Translations under genes and position numbers: made by a program
Shown here: positions 17,849 to 27,600 of the stretch, in pieces
Layout: every line of letters begins with the position of its first letter
How positions within the stretch are numbered: the stretch's first letter is position 1
Assembly: GCA_903875225.1 (NCBI GenBank)
Contig: CAIQVJ010000105.1
Location: 1-57,824 of the forward strand
DNA: 57,824 nt
Reading direction: 5' to 3'
Source: an uncultured Pseudomonadota bacterium
GTDB lineage: Bacteria > Myxococcota_A > UBA796 > SXON01
The notes under the pieces: generated by a model
What the model saw: only the letters and a program-made list of their open reading frames with translations
Databases searched by the model: none
What the model was told of the DNA's origin: nothing

Positions 17849-18630
17849 CCTGTTGCCCGCGTGCGTTGGTGGGCCACCCGGGTGACCAGCTCCCCAGCGA
17901 GGGCCTGATATGCAGCGGCCGCACGACATCCCGGATCGAAGCCGAAGATCGTCTTCTGGAAGCTCGGGGCCTCGGCGAGCCGCACGGCGCGCGGGATCAC
18001 GGTGTGGAACACCTCGTTCCCGAACACCTCGCGGGCCTGGGCCTCGACCTCGCGGCACAGGCGCACCCGCGAGTCGTGCAGCGTCATCACGATGCCGTCG
18101 CGAACGAGGCGGGGGTTCGGGCCGCGGCGCACGGCGTTGATGGTGCGGACGAGCTCGCTGATCCCCTCCATCGCGTAGTACTCGGACTGCAGCGGCACCA
18201 CCACGCCATCGCTGGCCACGAAGGCGTTCAGCGTGAGGAGCCCGAGCGAAGGCGGGAGATCGATGATGACATAGGTGTACTTCTCGGGGAGGCCATCCAA
18301 CGCGGCCTGAAGCCGGCGCTCCCGGTTCGGGAGCCCGACCAGCTCGACCTCGACGCCCACCAGCGCCCGGTTGGCGGGGCAGAGATCGAGGCCATCGAGC
18401 GAGGGGACGATGCAGTTCGCGATCGGCTCCAGCCCCAGCAGCGCTTCCGCGGTGCCGTTCCCCGCCTTGTCCTTGGGGCTCCCGAGGCAACTCGACGCGT
18501 TGCCCTGGGGATCGAGGTCGATGAGCAGCGTCGGGTGTCCCGACCGCGCGAGCGCCGCCGCAAGGTTGATCGCGGTGGTCGTCTTGCCAACGCCACCCTT
18601 CTGGTTCGAGATCGAGACGATGCGGGCCAT
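17845..18630 (-). CDS. parA: Chromosome partitioning ATPase ParA
   Basis: The ATG at 18630 has a perfect AAGGAG Shine-Dalgarno and begins MARIVSISNQKGGVGKTTTA, with the deviant Walker A motif of ParA/Soj ATPases at residues 10-18. Further motifs are LIDLDPQGNASSCLG (Walker A') and YVIIDLPPSLGLLTLNA (Walker B region). The 261-residue length is typical of chromosomal ParA. It binds DNA non-specifically when ATP-bound and moves ParB-parS complexes. The upstream frame extension to 18768 is not conserved. Confidence 0.97.
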   Translation of the reverse strand: MARIVSISNQKGGVGKTTTAINLAAALARSGHPTLLIDLDPQGNASSCLGSPKDKAGNGTAEALLGLEPIANCIVPSLDGLDLCPANRALVGVEVELVGLPNRERRLQAALDGLPEKYTYVIIDLPPSLGLLTLNAFVASDGVVVPLQSEYYAMEGISELVRTINAVRRGPNPRLVRDGIVMTLHDSRVRLCREVEAQAREVFGNEVFHTVIPRAVRLAEAPSFQKTIFGFDPGCRAAAAYQALAGELVTRVAHQRTRATG

Positions 18631-18783
18631 GGCGGCTCCTTCTGGCTGGGGCGGAGGATCGTCGGAGCGCACGGGAGGGCGCAGGCAGACGACAGAGGGG
18701 CAGTCCCCATAATTCACCAGCCCGGTCGTGGCGAGCGGCGGGCGCGGGGTCGTCAATTCCGGCCACATGGGCTAGTCGACCAC

Positions 18784-19698
18784 ATGCAAACCCCGGTGCT
18801 CATCGTCTCCGGCTTTCTCGGGAGCGGCAAGACGACGCTGGTCCGGAGCCTGCTCACGCAGAGTCAGGCCGCAGGTGTGCGCGTCGCCGTGATCTCCAAC
18901 GAGTTCGGCGCTCTGGGCATCGACGAAGCCCTGCTCGGTGGCGCGAGCGAGGACTTCGTCGAACTGGCGGGCGGGTGCGTGTGCTGCCAGCTCTCCGACG
19001 CGCTGGTCGAGACCCTGGTGCGACTGCACGAGAAGGTGCATCCCGACCGGATCATCATCGAGACGAGCGGGGTCGCGCTGCCGTTCGAGACCCAGCTCCA
19101 CCTCTACCGCCCGCAGGTCCGAAGCTGGCTCGGCGAGGAGGCGTGCGTCGTGGTCGTCGATGCCACGGGCAGCGCCTTCGAGGGATTCGTCGACCCGTCC
19201 GGCGACGCCACCGCGAACGACACCTTCGTCCAGCAGGTGCAGAGCGCCGACCTCATCGTGCTGTCCAAGGTCGACCTCCACGATCCCGGCCCGATGCTGG
19301 CGCGGCTGTCGGCCCTCGCGCCGGGGACCCCGGTGCTCCCGGCGGTCGCCGGCGATCTGCCCCTCGACCTGCTGTTCCCCGCAGGCCCCGGCGCGAGCCG
19401 CGAGCCGGCCCAGCACCACCCGCACCACCACGAGCGCTTCACCAGCGAGGAGCTGTCGATCCCACCAGACCTCGCGCCCGAAGAGGTCGAAGCGCTGCTC
19501 GAGCCGCTGCACGCGCTGCGGATCAAGGGTTTTGTGCGCACCACCTCGGGAATTCGCATCGTGCAGGGCGTGGGCCGTCGCATCGAGCTCACACCTGCGG
19601 GCACCCTTCCGGTCGATGAGCGGCTCCTCGGGCGCGTGGTCGTGATCCGGCGCACCGCAGGCGCACATTCCGAGGAAGATCACGAGCACCGGGGCTGA
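18784..19698 (+). CDS. CobW/COG0523-family G3E GTPase (metallochaperone)
   Basis: The ATG at 18784 gives a 304-residue protein that begins MQTPVLIVSGFLGSGKTTLV. It has the Walker A GSGKTT (residues 13-18), the metal-binding CxCC motif (GGCVCC, 65-68), SKVD in place of the GTP-specificity NKxD, and a His-rich loop HHPHHHE that commonly binds zinc. COG0523 proteins deliver zinc or other metals to target enzymes, or support cobalamin or nitrile hydratase metallocentres; the target is unknown. It is divergent from parA, with a spacer of 153 bases. A much longer open frame upstream is a shadow of parA. Confidence 0.9.
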   Translation: MQTPVLIVSGFLGSGKTTLVRSLLTQSQAAGVRVAVISNEFGALGIDEALLGGASEDFVELAGGCVCCQLSDALVETLVRLHEKVHPDRIIIETSGVALPFETQLHLYRPQVRSWLGEEACVVVVDATGSAFEGFVDPSGDATANDTFVQQVQSADLIVLSKVDLHDPGPMLARLSALAPGTPVLPAVAGDLPLDLLFPAGPGASREPAQHHPHHHERFTSEELSIPPDLAPEEVEALLEPLHALRIKGFVRTTSGIRIVQGVGRRIELTPAGTLPVDERLLGRVVVIRRTAGAHSEEDHEHRG

Positions 19699-19739
19699 TC
19701 CGCTTCCGGAGTTCGGCCCGACGGGGTAGTCCTCGCCCC

Positions 19740-21050
19740 ATGCAATCCAACCCGCACTGTGTTGCCCTCCACGCCGGCCCCAACGCCGCGAGCGCGCTCA
19801 ACCCGATCTCCGCTGGCATGCAGCACTCGATGATCCTCGGGATCGCGGCAGAGGTCCGCGCGAGGATCGCTGCGGGCGCCGACATCTGCAACCTCACCGT
19901 CGGCGACTTCGATCCCAAGCAGTTCCCGATCCCCGATGTCCTCCGCGACGCCACTGCTGCCGCGCTTCATGCTGGCCAGACCAACTACCCGCCGGCGGAG
20001 GGCCTGCCCGAGCTGCGCAAGGCGATCTGCGACTGGTACGCCCGCGACCTCGGGATCGCCATCACGCCCGACTGGGTGGTCGTAGCGAGCGGTGCCCGAC
20101 CGGTGATGTATGCGATCTACCGGCTCTTCCTGGAGGCGGGTGACGAGCAGCTCTTTCCCGCGCCCTCGTGGAACGCGAGCTACTACGGCCAGATCACGGG
20201 GGCCAAGGCGATCGCCATCCCCACGCGGCCGGAGGACGGGTTCTTTCCGGACCCCGAGGCCCTCCGCAGTCACTTCCGCACCGCGCAGCTCTTCAGCCTC
20301 AACAGCCCCTTGAACCCAACGGGCACCGTGATCTCTGTCGAGCGGCTCGAGGCCATCGCCCGGGCCATCGTCGACGAAAACGCCCTTCGTCTGCAGGAAG
20401 CCGCAGCCGGAGGCCCGGTCCGGCGCCCGCTGATGTGGATGTGGGATCAGGTGTACTGGCAGCTCTGTTTCGGCGGGACCGCGCACGCGCATCCGTGCAA
20501 GCTCGTGCCGGCGTGCGCCCCCTACGTCATCACGGTCGACGCCATCTCAAAGGCCTTCGCCGCAACGGGCCTGCGTGTGGGCTGGGCCGTCCTGCCCCCT
20601 CCGCTGGCGACGGCGATGAAGGCCCTGATCGGCCACATCGGTGCATGGGCGCCGCGGCCCGAGCAGCTCGGCACCGCCGCCCTGCTCAACCACCCCGCGG
20701 CAATGGAGGAATACCGCCGCGGGTTCCACGCCGCGATCTGCAAGCGCCTCGATCTCGTCCACGACAGCCTCACGAGCCTCGGCATCCCGCACATCGCCCC
20801 CGCCGGCGCCATCTACCTGTCCGTCAAGTTCGATGCATTCGGGCGACTGGGGTTCGGCGGCGAGCCGATGCGCACCAACGAGGACATCCGGCGGTGGCTG
20901 CTCGAAGCGGCGGGGATCGCCGTCGTACCGTTCCAGGCCTTCGAGATGCCCGAGGAGTCCGGGTGGTTCCGGATCTCCGTGGGCGCTGTCAGCATCCCGA
21001 GCCTGGAGGCCGCGATGGTCCGGCTGTCCCAGGTGTGGCCCCAGCGCTGA
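19740..21050 (+). CDS. PLP-dependent class I/II aminotransferase
   Basis: The 436-residue product has the fold-type I aminotransferase pattern. NYPPAEGLPELRKAI lies near residue 82, SPLNPTGT (Asn-Pro-Thr-Gly) near 190, and the PLP-lysine sits in the ISKAFAATGLRVGWA block near residue 270. A C-terminal arginine (GWFRISVG) would bind the substrate carboxylate. Such enzymes transfer amino groups between amino acids and 2-oxo acids. Whether this one acts on aspartate, an aromatic or another amino acid cannot be told. It lies 41 bases after the CobW gene and may share its transcript. Confidence 0.9.
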   Translation: MQSNPHCVALHAGPNAASALNPISAGMQHSMILGIAAEVRARIAAGADICNLTVGDFDPKQFPIPDVLRDATAAALHAGQTNYPPAEGLPELRKAICDWYARDLGIAITPDWVVVASGARPVMYAIYRLFLEAGDEQLFPAPSWNASYYGQITGAKAIAIPTRPEDGFFPDPEALRSHFRTAQLFSLNSPLNPTGTVISVERLEAIARAIVDENALRLQEAAAGGPVRRPLMWMWDQVYWQLCFGGTAHAHPCKLVPACAPYVITVDAISKAFAATGLRVGWAVLPPPLATAMKALIGHIGAWAPRPEQLGTAALLNHPAAMEEYRRGFHAAICKRLDLVHDSLTSLGIPHIAPAGAIYLSVKFDAFGRLGFGGEPMRTNEDIRRWLLEAAGIAVVPFQAFEMPEESGWFRISVGAVSIPSLEAAMVRLSQVWPQR

Positions 21051-21125
21051 GGGCGGCCTCGCTGCCACCGTCTCGCCGCCCGATCCACAGCTGAACGGCC
21101 GTCTGGCCGGACCGGGTTCCAACGC

Positions 21126-21154
21126 TGGACGCTCGGCAGCCGGCGTGCTACAAA
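21126..21154 (+). promoter_or_regulatory. Possible sigma-70-type promoter of tRNA-Trp
   Basis: TGGACG (21126-21131) and TACAAA (21149-21154) match the -35 and -10 consensus at four of six positions each. The spacing is the optimal 17 bases, and the -10 ends ten bases before the mature tRNA. This is suggestive only. Confidence 0.4.
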
Positions 21155-21163
21155 ACCTGCAGT

Positions 21164-21239
21164 AGGAGTATAGCTCAGTCGGTAGAGCAGCGGATTCCAA
21201 ATCCGCAGGTCCTGGGTTCAAGTCCCTGTGCTCCTGCCA
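21164..21239 (+). tRNA. tRNA-Trp (anticodon CCA)
   Basis: The 76-base gene folds as a complete cloverleaf. The acceptor stem is AGGAGTA/TGCTCCT, followed by discriminator G and an encoded CCA end. The anticodon stem GCGGA/TCCGC encloses the loop TTCCAAA, giving anticodon CCA for tryptophan. The T loop reads GGTTCAAGTCC. It is followed by a strong terminator. Confidence 0.97.
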
Positions 21240-21244
21240 ATCCC

Positions 21245-21280
21245 GAAAGGCCCGTCTCGACATGTCGAGGCGGGCCTTTC
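21245..21280 (+). terminator. Rho-independent-type terminator after tRNA-Trp
   Basis: GAAAGGCCCG...CGGGCCTTTC forms a long stem whose interior CTCGACATGTCGAG is itself a perfect palindrome. It starts six bases after the tRNA and ends in a short TTTC run. Confidence 0.8.
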
Positions 21281-21502
21281 TGCTGGGTCGGATGGAGTTC
21301 GAGCGGGCCGACAGGCGTCGCGCGTCGTCCGACGGACGATGCGCGCATGAGCAGGATTCTACTCGCCCTCCCGGGCATCACCGGCTGCGCCGGCCACCCG
21401 CCCTCCGACCCCGGAGGCCCCCGTCGCGGCTGAACGCGGTTCCGTGCCCGTTGCGGGAGCCGTCGAGGCCCCGCAATGGACCGCGTGGGTTAGCACTCAT
21501 CC

Positions 21503-22912
21503 ATGAGTGAACGGACATATTCCGAGGACGATGCCGAGGAATCCAGCCCATCGTCGCCCCTCCCCTCCTCGCAACGCACGCCGGTCGGAGCCGAACGATT
21601 CAGCCTGGGCCGTGAGATCGGACGCGGCGGCATGGGCCGCGTCGTGGAGGCCGCCGATCGACAATTCGATCGCACCGTCGCGGTCAAGCTGTTGCTCGGC
21701 AGGTCCGCCCAGGCGCGCGCGCGCTTCGACACCGAAGCGCGGGTGACCGGACAGCTGGACCACCCCGGGATCCCAAGCGTCCACGAACGGGGCGAGCTCG
21801 ATGACGGAACGCCCTTCTACGTGATGCACCTCGCACACGGGAGGACGCTCGCCTCCGCCCTGGACGACGCTGCCACGTTGGCGGAGCGCTTGAGGTACCT
21901 GCCCGTGCTGATCCAGGCGGCGCAGGCGCTGGGGTTCGCACACGAACGCGGCGTGGTGCACCGCGACGTCAAGCCCCAGAACATCATCGTCGGGACGCAC
22001 GGCCGCTCCTTCCTCCTCGACTGGGGCATCGCGCGTGCCGGGCGCAGTAGCCTGCCGTCCGCACCGACCGAGGAGGACCGCCCAGCGCCTCTGGGGCACA
22101 CGATGCAGGGCAGCGTGATGGGCACGCCGGCCTACATGTCGCCCGAGCAGGCGCGCGGGGACATCCAGCAGATCGACTCCCGCACCGACGTGTTCGCGTT
22201 GGGAGCGATCCTCTACCACCTGCTGTCCGGACGGTGCCCCTACCCGGGCGCCACCGCGGAGTTGACGCTGGCCGCAGCCGCGGATGCCCGGTGGGAGCCG
22301 CTGGCCACGGTTGCTCCCAACTCGCCAGCGGGACTGCGCCAGATCTGCAACCGCGCGATGGCGCGCGACCCTGCCGACCGCTTCCGCGACGCCACCGAGA
22401 TGGCCCTGGCGCTCGATGGCTTCCTGTCCACGGCCGTACTCGCACAGCCGGACAGGCGTGTCGAACGGTTCGCCACCGCGACCGTCGTGGCGGCCGGACT
22501 TCTGCTCCTCGTGATGACCCTGGGGGTCTGGTCGACGGTGGGCAGCCTGCGCGAGCAGGGGGTGGTGTCGCTGATGTACCTGTCGGTCGCTGCGATGGGA
22601 GGCGCGCTCTCCCTCGTCGAGTGGCGAACGGACGGGCGCCACAAGCTCGACGCGCTGATCCTCGTGTTTGCCATGCTCACGTTCCTCTTCGGAATCACCG
22701 GATCCGCGATGGGTCTGGAGAGTGTCCTGGCGCGGGTAGCTGAGCTGGGCAGCGCGGATCCCACCTGGCTCGCAGGCCAGGGAGCCGGCGCGCTGCTGCG
22801 CGGGTGCTGGGAAGCGCTCGGGGGCATCCCGAGCAGCGCCCACCTCGCGGCGGCCCAACTCCTGGCGTGGGGGATCCTGCGTCGGAAGCGCCAGAAGGCG
22901 AACGCCGGGTAG
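21503..22912 (+). CDS. Hanks-type Ser/Thr protein kinase with C-terminal membrane domain
   Basis: The 469-residue protein carries a full kinase domain. The glycine loop is GRGGMGRV (40-47), the ATP lysine is in VAVKLLL (Lys62), the catalytic loop is HRDVKPQN (153-160), Asp173-Trp-Gly replaces the usual DFG, and Ser213-Pro-Glu closes the activation segment. Three clear transmembrane helices follow (about 323-345, 354-374 and 384-405), with a possible fourth near 440-460, so the kinase sits on the cytoplasmic side of the inner membrane. It has no extracellular sensor domain. The gene is convergent with the last gene of the contractile injection cluster, with a gap of 47 bases. The 222-base spacer before it holds nothing I recognise beyond the tRNA terminator. 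Confidence 0.92.
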   Translation: MSERTYSEDDAEESSPSSPLPSSQRTPVGAERFSLGREIGRGGMGRVVEAADRQFDRTVAVKLLLGRSAQARARFDTEARVTGQLDHPGIPSVHERGELDDGTPFYVMHLAHGRTLASALDDAATLAERLRYLPVLIQAAQALGFAHERGVVHRDVKPQNIIVGTHGRSFLLDWGIARAGRSSLPSAPTEEDRPAPLGHTMQGSVMGTPAYMSPEQARGDIQQIDSRTDVFALGAILYHLLSGRCPYPGATAELTLAAAADARWEPLATVAPNSPAGLRQICNRAMARDPADRFRDATEMALALDGFLSTAVLAQPDRRVERFATATVVAAGLLLLVMTLGVWSTVGSLREQGVVSLMYLSVAAMGGALSLVEWRTDGRHKLDALILVFAMLTFLFGITGSAMGLESVLARVAELGSADPTWLAGQGAGALLRGCWEALGGIPSSAHLAAAQLLAWGILRRKRQKANAG

Positions 22913-22959
22913 CGCGATGGCGCCAGCCGATCTGGTGCCCCCCGGGCGCCGAAGCTGCT

Positions 22960-23991
22960 CTACGTCCCCGACGTGTTCGAGCAGAACGTGAACTCGGTCA
23001 GGTAGCCCCCCGTCGAGTTCACGATGTGGCGCGTGGCGAGGATGTAGTACTTTCCGTTGTGCGGCTGGTTCAACCCGGAGAACTCCACCACCGTGCCGGC
23101 CCGCAGCGCGTCGTTGCCGTCCACCGTGCAGGAGCCCTTGCCGTACTGGCGGGCCAGACGGTTCATCTCGGACTTCGCCAGCGTGTCGGCCTGGGACTGC
23201 GAGGTGATGGGCACGTCGGTGATGTACGCGACGGCGTCGCCGAACTTCTTCTGGGCGGTGTCCGCGCCGATGGTGCCCCCGCCGATCGCTTCGACATCGC
23301 CGGTGGTGGCGATCCCGACGATCTCCTTCTTCTCGCGGATGTCCCAGCCGCGCGCGATCACCTTCGTCGCCTGCTCCACGGAGTTGAACGACATCCGCAG
23401 CGAGCGCAGGTTCGTCCCCATGGTGATCGGGGTCGGGGTCGACGACGTGTCGGCCTTCTTGAAGATCAGCTTGCCCTCGTCGACTGCGAGGCGGAAGTTG
23501 TTGCGGGCCGCGAGGCGCTTCAGGAACGTCAGGTTCGACTCGTTGCGCTGCAGCTCGTACGCGCGCGCGTCCCCCGAGGGATCGGCATCGACGCTGAGCT
23601 GGCACTCCGCCCCGACGGACTGCGCGATCTCGGTGTCGGTCTTGTCGTTGAACCACCGCGTCTTCCGACCGCGCGCGAGGCGGTGCGTGTGGTCATACGC
23701 CCGGATCGTCATCGTCATCAACCCCTCGACCGACCACGACGGCTCGAGCGAGGTCACCTCGCCCTTGAACACCAGCACCGCACCGGCGCCGAGCTTGGCC
23801 TCGACAGCCTGCCCGATCTCGAACGCCCACTCCGGCGCCTGCTCGTGCCCGGCCACGCGCACGGTCAATGCCTCGACCATGTCCACGTGGTCCTCGAGCA
23901 CAAGCGACTCCAGCGCGTCCGCGTCGGACTGCTTGAAGGTCTTGTCGCCGATCTTGACCTCGTAGCTGGTTGCGCTTCTGACGCTCGACAT
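22960..23991 (-). CDS. Contractile injection system hub protein, phage late control D (gp27) type
   Basis: The ATG at 23991 has a good CGGAGTG Shine-Dalgarno. The 343-residue protein matches the phage late-control gene D/gp27 fold that forms the trimeric hub under the tube: LTVRVAGHEQAPEW, LVFKGEVTSLEPSW, MTIRAYDHTHRLARG, NESNLTFLKRLAARNNF and the C-terminal VEFSGLNQPHNGKYYI are typical. It stops after the gp27-like part; there is no gp5/VgrG OB-fold or beta-helix spike on this protein and none is encoded nearby. It is the last gene of the minus-strand cluster. A small hairpin lies just upstream, between it and the LysM gene. Confidence 0.87.
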   Translation of the reverse strand: MSSVRSATSYEVKIGDKTFKQSDADALESLVLEDHVDMVEALTVRVAGHEQAPEWAFEIGQAVEAKLGAGAVLVFKGEVTSLEPSWSVEGLMTMTIRAYDHTHRLARGRKTRWFNDKTDTEIAQSVGAECQLSVDADPSGDARAYELQRNESNLTFLKRLAARNNFRLAVDEGKLIFKKADTSSTPTPITMGTNLRSLRMSFNSVEQATKVIARGWDIREKKEIVGIATTGDVEAIGGGTIGADTAQKKFGDAVAYITDVPITSQSQADTLAKSEMNRLARQYGKGSCTVDGNDALRAGTVVEFSGLNQPHNGKYYILATRHIVNSTGGYLTEFTFCSNTSGT

Positions 23992-24003
23992 GTCTCACTC
24001 CGT

Positions 24004-24020
24004 TCGGACCGACGGTCCGA
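24004..24020 (-). repeat. Intercistronic hairpin between LysM and hub genes
   Basis: TCGGACC-gac-GGTCCGA is a perfect seven-base stem with a three-base loop in the 41-base gap before the hub gene. It could be an mRNA processing or stabilising element, or it could modulate hub translation. It has no U-tract. Confidence 0.5.
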
Positions 24021-24032
24021 GAAATAGCGGGC

Positions 24033-24692
24033 CTAGCAGTAGGGGAGGACGACCGTACTGCCTGGCGGGATGCTCATGAGGTCGTCGCCGAGTTCGGGGT
24101 TCGCGTCGGCGATGTCGCGCCAGTCGCAATTGTTCTCGTCTGCGAGCTGGTTCACCGACGGGCTGCCCGAGACCGTGACGAGCTGGACCTTGTCCGTGTC
24201 CCAGGGGCTGGTGCCCTGCGTACCGGCGAACGTCGGCTGCATCCACTCCTTGAGCTTGACCTGGGCCCGGGCGCGGATCGCGGTGCCGTCCGAGGAGAAC
24301 ATCAGGTAGGTCACGGAGATCTGCTCGACCACGCACTGCAGCTCGAAGGTGCCCCAGGTGAACCGGAACGCGCGCGGGCGCTTCTTGGAGAGCTCCTTCG
24401 CCTCGCCGGTCTTCGGCTGGATCTCGGCCTTCGTCAACGCGAGCAGCGGGTTGACCCACTCGCTCTGGACGTTGCCGCCCGTCGTCGCCGTTGTGTCGAA
24501 GTAGGCGTCGAACGAGGCCGTCATCGGTGCACCCTTCTGGAACTGCACCGAGTTCTTGTCCTGGCCCTGCTCCTTCGACTCCTCCCAGGTCAAGCCCTTG
24601 GAGACGCTGAATTCCTTCGGGTTGAACTGAAAGCTGAAGGTCTTGCTGTCATCGAGGCTGCTCAGCGTTGCCTTACCACCAGATTGACTCAT
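24033..24692 (-). CDS. Contractile injection system tube-baseplate adaptor with LysM domain
   Basis: The 219-residue protein has the two-part layout of Afp7/CIS tube-adaptor proteins. An N-terminal beta-rich domain is typical (FSFQFNPKEFSVSKGLTWEE, FDAYFDTTATTGG, LQCVVEQISVTYLMFSSDG). A C-terminal LysM-like segment follows (VTVSGSPSVNQLADENNCDW, ending PPGSTVVLPYC). In related particles it joins the tube to the hub. Its ATG lies inside the end of the preceding large gene, overlapping by 20 bases, so translation is probably coupled. It lacks a signal peptide, as expected for a particle assembled in the cytoplasm. Confidence 0.9.
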   Translation of the reverse strand: MSQSGGKATLSSLDDSKTFSFQFNPKEFSVSKGLTWEESKEQGQDKNSVQFQKGAPMTASFDAYFDTTATTGGNVQSEWVNPLLALTKAEIQPKTGEAKELSKKRPRAFRFTWGTFELQCVVEQISVTYLMFSSDGTAIRARAQVKLKEWMQPTFAGTQGTSPWDTDKVQLVTVSGSPSVNQLADENNCDWRDIADANPELGDDLMSIPPGSTVVLPYC

Positions 24693-27600
24693 CGTGATCC
24701 TCCATCCGCCGTTCCCGGCGGTATTCGAGCTCGCGTGAAACTACATCCAGCACCTCGCGCCCGAGCTGCTCGATATCCATTTTCGAACCGTCCTGATTCC
24801 CGCCGGCCTGGCCCCCGCCCCGCGTTCCCTGACCGCCCTCGCCGCGCGCCTCGTGGCTGTCCTCGGCCATTCGGACCTGCCGCTGTGCCTCGGCCAGCCG
24901 ATGCTCGGCCTCGGCGAGGTGAATGAGGCCCTGCAGCTTCTTCACCAGCTTCATGATGCGATCTTCGCTGCCCGCGCCGATCGTGCGTGTGCGGCTCGCG
25001 ACGGGGCGTGACGCCCCCCTGGCCACCCGCGTGGTCGACGTGGGGCGCGAGCCTCCCGCCTGGGGCCGCAGCGGCTCCGCCCTCGGGGCTGCGACCTTCG
25101 GCGGGCGTGTCGGCAGCGTGGCCTCGTCCGACGCGGCGGGTGCGGGCGTGCGGGAGACCTCCTGCCGGATCTCGGAGATCACCTGCTGGATCGGAGCCGA
25201 GACCTCGCTGGGCGTGGCAAGCAGCCCATCCGCGCGGGCAAAGAGCACCCGGACCACCTGCTCGGCGGTCGTTGCCTTGGCCAGGGACTCGAAGAGCCCA
25301 TGCACCGAGTGCACCCGCGGTGCGCCGTCGGCCCGGGCGTTCCACGTCGGCGCCTCCGTCCCGCTCGGAGCCCCCCCCGTCGCGAGGTCATGAAGACGAC
25401 GATCGAGGGGCGGGCGGCCGGCGGCGCGAACCCGCTGCGCAGGCGCCGCCAGATCCTCGTCCTGCACCGCGGGGCGTGACGCGAGCGCTTCCTCGGGCTG
25501 ATCGAAGCCAAATGTCGGCGCGACGAAGGCCGACGGCGACAGCAGGTTTCCAGGGCGGGCCGGGGCGACCGCGTCGCGCGCGGGTCGGTCACGGCCGACC
25601 GGGCTGCGCGCGGCAGACGGGCGAGCGGACGGACGTGCACCCGGCCGCGGCGCGGAGGCGGACGGGGCCTGGGGATCCGCAGCCAGCGGGGCCACGCCGC
25701 CGACCACCGTGGGGGCCCCCCCGACGGCTGTGCGGTTGTGCCGGGAGACCGGCTGCACGACGGGGTCCACGAGTCTGGCGGCGGCGGGCAGGCCACCATC
25801 GACGATCGCGCCCCGGTAGGCCGTCGCCTGGGTCACGTTGCTCCGCGAGGTCGCCCACGCAAGCGAGCGCACCGGCCGCCCCATGGGGCCCCGGCTCGGC
25901 GCGGCCTGTTCGGCGTGCGAAGCCACAGGTGCCGGCACAGCGAGGCTCTCGGGAGAGACGTACACGACGTCGACCCGCCCGGCGCCCACCGCGACCAGAC
26001 GCGGAACACCGCGCTCGGTCGTCCGCGGGGTTCTGGAGGCGACGTACCGCCCGGAGGGCTCACGCACGGGCATCGAGCCGGGGACGGCAGCCGTCTCGAT
26101 CGGCACGGAAACGGCGTTCCGGCGTCCGACGAGCCGCGACGGCACCTGGAACCGGGTGGACGGCGCCCATGCCATGGGACCACTGGAAGCCATGCCGACG
26201 GCCGGCGCTGCGGGCGGAGCCGAACGCACCACCTCACTGGTGGACACGCGGAGCTCGTTCACGCGCGCCGCAGCCGTGCGCGTGGGAGACTCGAGACGAG
26301 CGGCAGCGCGGAGCGCCCGGAGGCTCGGCCGACGCGTGATCCCGAGCGGAGCGGACGACGCGACGGACTCCGGGGCGGGCACGCCGGAGCGGGAGAGCAC
26401 GCCCCTGGGAGCCGCGACAGGTGGCGCCGAGATCGGGGCACTACGGGAACCCGCCCCGGGGCGCGCCAGAGCCCGGGCCACGGGGACGGCATCGGCCTCG
26501 GCCGCTCCGACCGGCGTCACCTCGGAGAAAGCACCCGAGTCGAGCACCACCGCACGACGAACCGGTCGGTCCAGCCGGGGCGTTGCATGGGGCACGACCG
26601 ACGCAGCCGGAGACGCGGGAGCGACCTCCGCACCGTCGAGCCGGGCGAAGGCCTGCTGGACGGGGCTTGCCCCCTTTGCCGGGAACGCGAGCGAGACGGC
26701 AGCGGCGTCTGGCCTGGGGCGCACGGCGCGTGTGAGCCGTGTCGCGCGGGGACCCCGCTGCGCTGCCACACCGGCGACAGCAGTCGGTCCGACAGCAGGG
26801 GTCCCGAGGACCGGAGCAGCGGCCGCCGTCGCGGCAGCAACGCGGGCAGTGACGATCCGGCCACCGGTCCCGACCACCGGACGCATGCCAGAGGTCGCGG
26901 GGGCAGTCCGGACAGGACGGCGGAGCGCCGCGATCGGCGAAGGGAGTACGCTCTCGTCAGCCCCGGGCTCGCCGACGAAGGCGCGCACATGCGCCCAGGC
27001 CGCACCGTCCGTGCGCGAGAGCCGCGGCGCGACCGGCGCAGAGCCCTCGACGCGCGAGACTGCATGCGCGCTCCCGGGCAGGCTCGGGGACACCAACTCA
27101 TCCGCGCTCGTCGCCCGGAGCGCCGGCAGGAAGGTCTGACCGACCCGCCGCGTGATGCGCGCGGGCGCGGGTCGTTCGGCCGCTGCGGAGGCTGCGACCG
27201 CGCTGACGGACTGGGCACGCAACGCCGCCGGCCGACCGGCCGAGACGCGCGACACCGGGGAAGCCGAGAGCGGGGCTGACGCCAGCGGCTGTGCACCGCG
27301 AGCCAGGGAGCGGGCACTCGCCCGGCTCACCGCAGCGCGCAGGGGGCGCTCCGAGCCGGTCCGGCTCTCGGATCGCTGGGCGGTCCCGAGCGTGCCCGCA
27401 GCGGCATGATCTGCATCCGCCGAGGCTGCGAGCGCCATCGCAGGCGAACGCGCCATCACGGTTCGTAGTCCCGCCGGCTTCCCGACGGGGACGCCAACCG
27501 GCATCCGCCGCGCGGCAACCGACACCGCCGCAGCCGCAGGCACCACCTCGATCACCTCGCGGATGACCGAAGCAGGCGCACCCACACGCCGCAATACGCG

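Noticed and set aside
16613..19000. A parS site near parAB
   Set aside because: I scanned for TGTTTCACGTGAAACA and close variants and saw none; it probably lies outside the window.
25738..27279. Several plus-strand frames of 400-500 codons over the giant injection-cluster protein
   Set aside because: They are Arg/Gly/Thr-rich shadows. The minus-strand frame has a strong Shine-Dalgarno, tight spacing to its neighbours and patterned helical ends.
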